Shown here: one piece after another, positions 49,046 through 54,404 of the stretch
Layout of the letters: each line of letters starts with the position of its first letter
Position numbering within the stretch: position 1 is the first letter of the stretch
DNA from: Candidatus Rifleibacteriota bacterium
GTDB taxonomy: Bacteria > Muiribacteriota > Ozemobacteria > Ozemobacterales > Ozemobacteraceae
Length of the DNA: 54,404 nucleotides
Assembly (NCBI GenBank): GCA_018818125.1
Contig: JAHISQ010000150.1
Span: 1 to 54,404 of the forward strand
Direction of reading: 5' to 3'
Notes under the pieces: generated by a model
What the model was told of the DNA's origin: nothing
Seen by the model: the letters and a program-made list of their open reading frames with translations, nothing else
The model's database searches: none
Position numbers and translations under genes: made by a program

Positions 49046-50470
49046 TTAGAGAATGAATCTTGCCAGGTCGTGGTTCTTGAGCAGAGGAGCAATGGCTTTT
49101 TCGACTCTTTCACCGTTAATCGCATACTTACCGCTGAGCTTTTGTGGAGCGTCAAAGGCGGCCTCTTCCATCAGCTGTTCCATGATGGTGTGCAGGCGCC
49201 GTGCCCCGATATTTTCGTGGTCAGCGTTTGCCTGGAAAGCGAAACGGGCAATGGCTTCGATTGCATCTTCGGTAAACTCTACTTCGAGTCCGTCGACTCC
49301 AAGTAGTGCCGTATACTGCCGGGTCAGGGCATTTTGCGGTTCGACGAGAATGCGCTTGAAGTCCTCAACGTTGAGAGCGTCGAATTCGACCCTTACTGGA
49401 AAGCGGCCCTGCAACTCGGGAATCAGGTCTGAAGGCTTGCTGACATTGAAGGCGCCGGCGGCGAAAAACAGAATATGGTCAGTTTTTACAATGCCATATT
49501 TGGTCATTACGCTGGTGCCCTCTACAAGTGGCAGCAGATCGCGTTGTACGCCCTCGCGTGATACATCGGGTCCGGTATTGCCTGTATATGAAGAAGCGAT
49601 TTTGTCAATCTCGTCGAGAAAGATTACGCCGCTCTCCTGAGCGAGATTGAGCGCTTCTTTCTGCATTTCGTCCTGATCGATGAGATTGTGCATTTCTTCC
49701 TGAAACAGGATGTCGCGGGCCTCGCTGATTTTTACGCGGCGGCGTCGCTGGCGGCTGGGCATCATGTTACCCAGCATGCTCTGCAGTCCTTGAATGTTGA
49801 TGCCCATTTCCTCGAAGCCGGTCTGGGAGGAGAAAACTTCTACCATTGGTGATGTCTGGTCGTTCACGTCGATTTCTACCTCCTTTTCGTCGAGTTCGCC
49901 TGAATGTAACTGCTCCGATAGCTGCTGGCGTTTTGCCGATACAGAATCAGTCTCTTCAATACCTATCGACAGGTTGCCAGGTTCTTGTGAGTTTTTTTCG
50001 TAGCCACTTAGCGGGTGATATTTGCGACTCTCTGGAAACAGTATGTCGAGCAGTTTTTCGTGCGCTTTTTCGCGTGCCTTTGGCCCCATCTGCTCGATTC
50101 TCTGTGAACGCAAAAGACTCATGCTGACTTCGACGAGATCACGCACCATCGAGTCGACATCGCGGCCTACGTAGCCGACTTCGGTAAACTTGGTCGCTTC
50201 AACTTTGACAAAGGGTATGCCGGAAATATTGGCGATACGGCGTGCGATCTCGGTTTTTCCGACGCCGGTAGGTCCGATCAGTAGAAGGTTTTTTGGCCTG
50301 ATGTCTTCGCGCATTTCGCGACTGAGCTGGCGGCGGCGATAACGGTTGCGCAGCGAAATGGCAACGGCCCGTTTGGCTTTGTGCTGACCAACAACGTAGC
50401 GATCAAGTTCTTCGACGGTCTGCTGCGGGGTCATTTCGCTATACATCTGACCAGTTTTTTGTTCGCTCAC
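49046..50470 (-). CDS. hslU: HslU ATPase subunit of the HslUV protease
   Basis: This 474-residue AAA+ unfoldase feeds substrates to HslV. It has Walker A GPTGVGKT (66-73), Walker B IFLDEIDKIA, the sensor/arginine-finger region with ELQGRFPVRVEF, and an intermediate I-domain (about 110-240). The C-terminus DLARFIL is the conserved tail that inserts into HslV. Start is GTG 50470, overlapping the hslV stop (GTGA). Order xerC-hslV-hslU-flgB matches codV-clpQ-clpY in Bacillus, but codY is missing. Confidence 0.97.
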   Translation of the reverse strand: MSEQKTGQMYSEMTPQQTVEELDRYVVGQHKAKRAVAISLRNRYRRRQLSREMREDIRPKNLLLIGPTGVGKTEIARRIANISGIPFVKVEATKFTEVGYVGRDVDSMVRDLVEVSMSLLRSQRIEQMGPKAREKAHEKLLDILFPESRKYHPLSGYEKNSQEPGNLSIGIEETDSVSAKRQQLSEQLHSGELDEKEVEIDVNDQTSPMVEVFSSQTGFEEMGINIQGLQSMLGNMMPSRQRRRRVKISEARDILFQEEMHNLIDQDEMQKEALNLAQESGVIFLDEIDKIASSYTGNTGPDVSREGVQRDLLPLVEGTSVMTKYGIVKTDHILFFAAGAFNVSKPSDLIPELQGRFPVRVEFDALNVEDFKRILVEPQNALTRQYTALLGVDGLEVEFTEDAIEAIARFAFQANADHENIGARRLHTIMEQLMEEAAFDAPQKLSGKYAINGERVEKAIAPLLKNHDLARFIL

Positions 50471-51003
50471 TTCTCAAGAACCTCCACAACAATCTCGTTG
50501 TTTGTGTATATGCACTGCTCGGCGGCAATGGCCATGGCCGCTTTTACAATCTCGATGGCTGACATCTGAGTGTTTCGGAAAAGCGCCTTTGCAGCTGCTC
50601 TGGCGATCGGAGCGCCGGAGCCGATGGCGGCTACTGGTTCGTCGGGTTCGAGAACGTCACCTTGCCCGGACAAAACCAGAATCTTTTCTGAGTTGCCAAC
50701 CAGCAGCATTGCTTGTAATTGCCGCAAGGCTTTGTCCATGCGCCAGTCGCGCGCGAGTTCTACTGCCGCTTTGGTCAGGTTTCCAGATGCTGACTCAAGA
50801 CGAGCTTCAAACCTTTCAAAAAGAGTAAAGGCGTCGGCAGTGTGGCCGGCGAAGCCGCTAATTACCGGGTAGGCGCTCAAACGTCTGATTTTGACAGCCT
50901 TTGATTTGATGATTTGTTCGCCAAGAGTGACTTGGCCGTCGCCGCCGACTGCCAGGACGTTGTCCTTAAGAACAGCCAGAATAGTCGTTCCTTTATAGCT
51001 CAT
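50467..51003 (-). CDS. hslV: HslV protease subunit
   Basis: This 178-residue N-terminal-nucleophile peptidase forms a double hexamer with HslU. The start reads MSYKGTTILAVLKDNVLAVGGDGQVTLG, so the mature nucleophile is probably T6 after removal of a five-residue propeptide, rather than T1 immediately after Met as in E. coli. Other signatures are VRRLS-type KAVKIRRLSAYPVISGFAGHTADAFTLFERF and GAPIARAAAKAL. It overlaps xerC by 11 bases and hslU by four. Confidence 0.97.
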   Translation of the reverse strand: MSYKGTTILAVLKDNVLAVGGDGQVTLGEQIIKSKAVKIRRLSAYPVISGFAGHTADAFTLFERFEARLESASGNLTKAAVELARDWRMDKALRQLQAMLLVGNSEKILVLSGQGDVLEPDEPVAAIGSGAPIARAAAKALFRNTQMSAIEIVKAAMAIAAEQCIYTNNEIVVEVLEK

Positions 51004-51913
51004 TTCGGTCTCCTGCTCTCGGGTGAGAGAGCCTGTAGGTCTGCATCAGCCGTTCCTTGCTGATTCTGGTGTAAATCTGTGTGGTAGAAAGGCTCTCATG
51101 ACCGAGCATTTCCTGCACAGCTCTTATGTCGGCGCCGTTGTTGAGAAGATGGGTGGCAAAGCTGTGTCTGAACTGATGGGGAGTTATATTCATCATCATT
51201 GCCAGTTGACGCGCGTATTTGTCGATAACTCGGGCAATCGAGCGCACCGAAAGTGCCGTGCCGAATTTATTGAGAAACAGGTGCTGATTCACTTTCTGTG
51301 TTTTCAGCTGCCCGTTTCTGGACTGAAGATAAGCAAGTATGGCCTGGCATGACGGAGGTGTGAGCGGCACGATGCGATCCTTGTTGCCCTTGCCGGTAAC
51401 GCGTGCCTGCTGAACGTCGAGGTCGAGATTGTCGAGACTGAGCCCTGCCGCCTCTGAAACGCGCAATCCGCTGCCGTATAATACTTCCAGTATGGCGCGG
51501 TCGCGCAGTCCGTTCAGCGTCTGCAGGTCGGGCGCGTTTAGTAGCAGGTTGATGTCTTCCTGACTCAGTGCACGCGGCAATGGTAGCTGACGTTTGGGTG
51601 AATCCATGGTTTCAGCAGGATTCGTCTCGATGAGTTTCTGGCGGCGTGCAAATTTAAACAGGCCTCGTAGTGCCGACTGACCCCGGCGCATGCTCTGTGG
51701 CGACAGGCCACCGTTGCGACGTTCTGCCCAGAAAGCCCGCAGCGCTGCATGCGTAAGCTTTCCGAGATCTTCAGCGTTGGTAATGTTGCGCTGAGTGAGC
51801 CAATTGCTAAAAAAATCGAGATCGCTGCGATAACCGCGCACGGTGTTGGGCGACATAAGTCGTTCTTTGGCCAGTAATTCCAGATAGCGTTCTATCAGCT
51901 CGTTAACAGGCAC
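50993..51913 (-). CDS. xerC: Tyrosine recombinase XerC-like
   Basis: This 306-residue recombinase of the Xer group resolves chromosome dimers at dif in most bacteria. It has an N-terminal SAM-like core-binding domain (SPNTVRGYRSDLDFF) and a catalytic domain with all six residues: R151 (YGSGLRVSEAAGL), K175 (TGKGNKDRIVPL), H246 and R249 (HQFRHSFATHLL), H272 (LGHESLSTTQIYT) and Y281. Start is GTG 51913 with GGAG upstream. Position next to hslV, as for codV in Bacillus, supports housekeeping XerC. It could serve as XerC or as the single XerH-like partner, because a XerD is not visible here. Confidence 0.93.
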   Translation of the reverse strand: MPVNELIERYLELLAKERLMSPNTVRGYRSDLDFFSNWLTQRNITNAEDLGKLTHAALRAFWAERRNGGLSPQSMRRGQSALRGLFKFARRQKLIETNPAETMDSPKRQLPLPRALSQEDINLLLNAPDLQTLNGLRDRAILEVLYGSGLRVSEAAGLSLDNLDLDVQQARVTGKGNKDRIVPLTPPSCQAILAYLQSRNGQLKTQKVNQHLFLNKFGTALSVRSIARVIDKYARQLAMMMNITPHQFRHSFATHLLNNGADIRAVQEMLGHESLSTTQIYTRISKERLMQTYRLSHPRAGDRNEL

Positions 51914-51955
51914 TTATGGGGTCTCCGTGGGTGGTCAGGGTTTAGATGTGCAAAG

Positions 51956-51982
51956 GTTATCACAATGCCCGACAACGTACAA
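51956..51982 (-). promoter_or_regulatory. Possible promoter for the xerC-hslVU-flagellar run
   Basis: On the minus strand TTGTAC (51982-51977) and GATAAC (51961-51956) lie 15 bases apart, the latter preceded by an extended TGT. It is a below-average match, about 45 bases before the GTG. No flagellar sigma-28 (TAAA-N15-GCCGATAA) match was noticed there. Confidence 0.3.
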
Positions 51983-52103
51983 GAGCTCATTTGCATTTTT
52001 TTATTCAATTTTGTCAGTATGCAATTTGCACAGTCATTATTGAAATCCAGAATCGATCATTCGACTCAAGCTTGATTATGAGGAGCCCAGGTTTTGCATT
52101 TGA

Positions 52104-52541
52104 CTATTTGTCCCAGGTCAGGCCTGGATATTCAGCTTTTGCCAGAAACTGGCGTGCTTCCTCTTCTGTGGCGAAACTTTTGATAACATCAAATACCAGT
52201 ATCTGCCGCTCGCCGTCAAGAATTAGCTCCAGCACCGGGCGTTGCATCATTTCCTTGTCCGGGGGATCGACATCGAGCAGGCACCATCGTGGCTCATCCT
52301 GCTTCCGGCACAATTCGCAACGTTCTGGCCCTCTTTTGCAATGAGGGACCCGCAACTCTTTCATCAGGAATTTCACTTTTGGTGTTTCCCCTATTTCCGT
52401 TATTGCTGGCAGATCAGTATCGCTGTTTATAACAGTTTCAGAGCCCACGGCAGCTGTCTCTGGCTCATCTGCAAGCGCAAGTCTGCTGGTCACTGAAAAA
52501 AACGTTAACGCAAGCAGGCACGCGACGATTATACGTTTCAT
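52104..52541 (-). CDS. Small secreted protein with a Cys-cluster, unknown function
   Basis: The protein has 145 residues from ATG 52541, chosen because AGGAGA is correctly placed. A longer frame from 52592 has no such site. A signal peptide (KRIIVACLLALTFFSVTSRLALA) is followed by an acidic linker. Four cysteines in a zinc-ribbon-like spacing CX6CX2CX8C (HCKRGPERCELCRKQDEPRWC) come next. The C-terminal half (DKEMMQRPVLELILDGERQILVFDVIKSFATEEEARQFLAKAEYPGLTWDK) looks like a small alpha/beta fold. No family is recognised. Confidence 0.75.
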   Translation of the reverse strand: MKRIIVACLLALTFFSVTSRLALADEPETAAVGSETVINSDTDLPAITEIGETPKVKFLMKELRVPHCKRGPERCELCRKQDEPRWCLLDVDPPDKEMMQRPVLELILDGERQILVFDVIKSFATEEEARQFLAKAEYPGLTWDK

Positions 52542-52646
52542 CAATTCTCCTGCAATACTCTTTTGGGTTATCGCACTGCTTTGGTAGGACATTCTTATGT
52601 CGCAAATTTTGTTTCAGTGATTAGCCGATTTTCCACTTTGCCAGGG

Positions 52647-52811
52647 TTAATTATCGTCTTTTTCCATATTGCCACCGGGATGCCTTCTCTTTTCCGGTTC
52701 CGGTCCCTGATTTTTCGGCGGGGGAGGCGGAATCAGAATGAAGAGCTTATAATCCTCGCCGTTGCCAGTGGCTTTGCCCTCCGCGGCCAGAACCTCTATG
52801 TCGGTCATCAT
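52647..52811 (-). pseudogene. 3' part of the frameshifted small secreted protein
   Basis: This 54-residue frame begins MMTDIEVLAAEGKATGNG, continues with DYKLFILIPPPPPKNQ and ends in a charged tail with HPGGNMEKDDN. It has protein-like composition and a proline run, unlike the overlapping frame of the upstream piece. It is best explained as the second half of the gene starting at 52956. A separate small gene starting at 52811 cannot be excluded, although no clear ribosome site precedes that ATG. Confidence 0.55.
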
Positions 52812-52956
52812 GGGACTCTTGAGGTCGCTCCTCTTCAGTCATTTTCTCCGTCTCGCCCGGGTCTATCGCTGGTGGCGCGATATCCAGAATCGCGTCACTG
52901 ATCGTTGATGTAAAGACGAGCACGCATAATACAGTCAGAATCAAAAAACTTCTCAT
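52747..52956 (-). pseudogene. 5' part of a frameshifted small secreted protein
   Basis: The start at ATG 52956 has GAGG five bases before it and a signal-like N-terminus (RSFLILTVLCVLVFTSTISDA). After about residue 48 the frame becomes low-quality (HDDRHRGSGRGGQSHWQRRGL). Reading on with one C removed from the CCC run at 52812-52814 joins it smoothly to the frame at 52647-52811, giving a continuous protein of about 102 residues (...PQES + MMTDIEVLAAEGKATGNG...). That suggests a one-base insertion, which could be a true pseudogene or a sequencing error. Neighbours on both sides are secreted proteins too. Confidence 0.6.
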
Positions 52957-53057
52957 AATCCTCTGATCCAAAAGTCATTGCTTATTCCATGTATCAGATC
53001 AACGAATCGTATTCATTTGTTTCGTTTCGAAGATCATTCGTGATACCGGCGAGGCAA

Positions 53058-54191
53058 TTAGAGCTGGCGAATAAGCTGAGAAGCTTCTGCACTGGTGATT
53101 TCGGCCGAAAAGTCTTTAACAGTCTTTTCAAACTCGGCACTGACTTGCGTGGCTTTGAGCAGCTTTGACCGCAAAACAATCTGCATATCACTAAGGTTTT
53201 TTTGCATTTTTGCCAGCGTTGCTTTGGAAGCCGGACTGTCTGTTCTAGATGAGAGGTTGTTTAATTCGCCCTTCAAGGTTGCCATGATCGGGAAAAAGCA
53301 TTCAAGCTGGGCCAGGGTTTCGGATTTCTGCAATTCTTTAACGAAGGTTCTGATGCGGCCTTGATAAAGAACCTGTTTTATCATTACACCCTGCGGTGAT
53401 TTCATTATGCCGGTAACTGCGTCCTGTTCAAGGCCAGCTTCGAGCTGAACTTCAAGATTGCTGACTATACGTTTTACTAGAAACTCAGAAAGTTTCTTCT
53501 GTAGCTTGCCCAGTTCTGGCAGGTCGCGGCCAAAGTCGGATTTGCGAAGAGCGCTGAGAGTCAGAATCATTTTTTCCAGGGTGTACTTCTGCTGAAGTTT
53601 GTCTATCAGTGCTGAAATCTTGTCGTCAAGTTTGACCAACGGCTTCAGGAAACAGGGAATCTTGCGGAAAAAATCCGGAGTCTTGTCTATTGCTGTTATG
53701 TAGGTTTTTTGAGGAGCAGCTTCTTTTAATGCCTCCATGGCTTTTTCAGAGGCTGCTGCAAATGGAGCGAGTTCTTTGAATTCATTGCGGACATTATTGA
53801 GAAAATAGGAAAATGCTGCCTGGTCGTAACTGGAAGGAAGCTTGGCAATATATTTTGTAATTCTTTTTGTGAAATAATGTGAGTCGCTGTTCAGTTCTTT
53901 CTTCAATTCTATGCTTTCAAGTAGCCAGTAGCGGTTGAGAGCTTTTTTTAGATAACCATTCAGAACCGGGTCAATATTGGTGGCCTGGTGATATTCAGCC
54001 TTTACCATTTCTCTGAAAATAAAAACCACACGGTCCTCGATGCGATACATTACCGACAGGCTTTCATCGTACTTTTCCGGAAAAACGTTCTCCATCTGAG
54101 CAGTAAGTGCAGAAAATCCGCTGGCGGCGGAACAGAGCACTGAGACTAGAACGAATGTAAGAACTAATGCGTGAATTTTATAAAGTCGCAT
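53058..54191 (-). CDS. Secreted helical protein of unknown function
   Basis: The protein has 377 residues. A signal peptide (YKIHALVLTFVLVSVLCSAASG) leads into a protein that looks wholly alpha-helical, charged, with few aromatic clusters (LPELGKLQKKLSEFLVKRIVSNLEVQLEAGLEQDAV; KATLAKMQKNLSDMQIVLRSKLLKATQVSAEFEKTVKDF). No family is recognised and no catalytic motif is visible. GAGGGG precedes the ATG. It has its own good promoter and lies upstream of the frameshifted gene on the same strand. Confidence 0.78.
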   Translation of the reverse strand: MRLYKIHALVLTFVLVSVLCSAASGFSALTAQMENVFPEKYDESLSVMYRIEDRVVFIFREMVKAEYHQATNIDPVLNGYLKKALNRYWLLESIELKKELNSDSHYFTKRITKYIAKLPSSYDQAAFSYFLNNVRNEFKELAPFAAASEKAMEALKEAAPQKTYITAIDKTPDFFRKIPCFLKPLVKLDDKISALIDKLQQKYTLEKMILTLSALRKSDFGRDLPELGKLQKKLSEFLVKRIVSNLEVQLEAGLEQDAVTGIMKSPQGVMIKQVLYQGRIRTFVKELQKSETLAQLECFFPIMATLKGELNNLSSRTDSPASKATLAKMQKNLSDMQIVLRSKLLKATQVSAEFEKTVKDFSAEITSAEASQLIRQL

Positions 54192-54223
54192 ATTTACCCC
54201 TCAAAGTTTTAATATAGAGTTTA

Positions 54224-54251
54224 ATTATACTGATTTGCTGGAAAATGTAAA
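54224..54251 (-). promoter_or_regulatory. Sigma-70-type promoter for the secreted helical protein
   Basis: On the minus strand TTTACA (54251-54246) and a perfect TATAAT (54229-54224) lie 16 bases apart, about 33 bases before the start codon. Confidence 0.6.
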
Positions 54252-54261
54252 TGGCCGGTCA

Positions 54262-54296
54262 GCACCGAAAAATAGCGTTGCTATTTTTTTTGGTGC
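54262..54296. terminator. Hairpin near the right edge
   Basis: GCACC and GGTGC flank AAAAATAGC-GTT-GCTATTTTT, giving an interrupted but strong hairpin with T-rich stretches. Its direction is unclear because the gene on the right is outside the window. Confidence 0.45.
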
Positions 54297-54404
54297 GGGT
54301 TTGGTCGTTTTCGGCCTGTTAAACGTCCCGAAAAATCTAAAAAATTGATTTTCATGAACCAGATCGAAAGAAATTTTTGTTAAAATTCTTATTTTGCGTC
54401 TGAA

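Noticed and set aside
49053..49640. 195-residue plus-strand frame opposite hslU
   Set aside because: Ser/Arg-rich translation opposite a highly conserved gene, typical of antisense shadow frames.
1..54404. tRNA, rRNA, CRISPR array, IS element, prophage
   Set aside because: No cloverleaf, repeat-spacer pattern, transposase frame or phage gene was found on either strand by reading. The Xer protein is of the housekeeping type.

Overview
The window looks like chromosomal DNA of a motile, diderm (Gram-negative-type) bacterium of moderate GC. The diderm inference rests on secreted lipoproteins, a beta-barrel-like protein with a C-terminal aromatic residue, and many signal-peptide proteins. The gene content (FabK-type reductase, SpoVS, FliG/MotE-type flagellar genes, very large TPR proteins, xerC-hslVU next to flgBC-fliE) does not match a standard proteobacterium or Bacillus. 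A deep-branching flagellate lineage (Riflebacteria/Ozemobacteria-like, or another poorly sampled phylum) is my guess only. No rRNA, tRNA, CRISPR array, IS element or prophage was seen.

Layout, left to right. (1) 1-3837, + strand: type II fatty acid synthesis, fabD (3' end only), fabG, acpP, a FabK-like reductase and fabF, with a foldable leader before fabF and a clear terminator after it. (2) 3896-5751, +: spoVS with its own promoter, overlapping a secreted TPR protein. (3) 5752-14824, -: an envelope cluster of a beta-barrel-like protein, a 1241-residue TPR protein, and two paralogous secreted DUF3857/transglutaminase-like proteins, one with an intact Cys-His-Asp triad and one that has lost Cys and His. 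(4) 14944-20343, -: periplasmic rhodanese, starch-binding-domain esterase, htpG and a DEAD-box RNA helicase. (5) 20344-21024: the only long gene-free stretch. It holds a sigma-54-type promoter that appears to drive a structured, terminator-ended small RNA. (6) 21025-28326: small membrane protein and creatininase-family hydrolase (-), then a membrane adenylate cyclase with two sensor regions and a Ca2+-type P-ATPase (+). (7) 28362-31168, -: small protein, dapB, dut and a class I aminotransferase. (8) 31312-37837, +: three tandem paralogous lipoproteins (regulatory-like domain, two FN3, beta-helix) plus a small secreted protein. (9) 37878-51913, -: nadE and, transcribed toward it, xerC-hslV-hslU-flgB-flgC-fliE-fliF-fliG-(short FliG paralogue)-fliH-fliI-fliJ-(inactive-looking lytic transglycosylase)-motE-like. 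(10) 52104-54191, -: three small or medium secreted proteins of unknown function, one apparently frameshifted.

Functionally, region 9 builds the flagellar rod, MS-ring, C-ring and export ATPase, with a protease and recombinase gene at the front of the likely operon. Regions 3 and 8 look like lineage-specific cell-envelope modules. The strongest candidates for something undescribed are the sigma-54 small RNA at 20638-20863, the two odd genes inside the flagellar operon (FliG C-domain paralogue and transglycosylase without its catalytic Glu), and the active/inactive transglutaminase pair.
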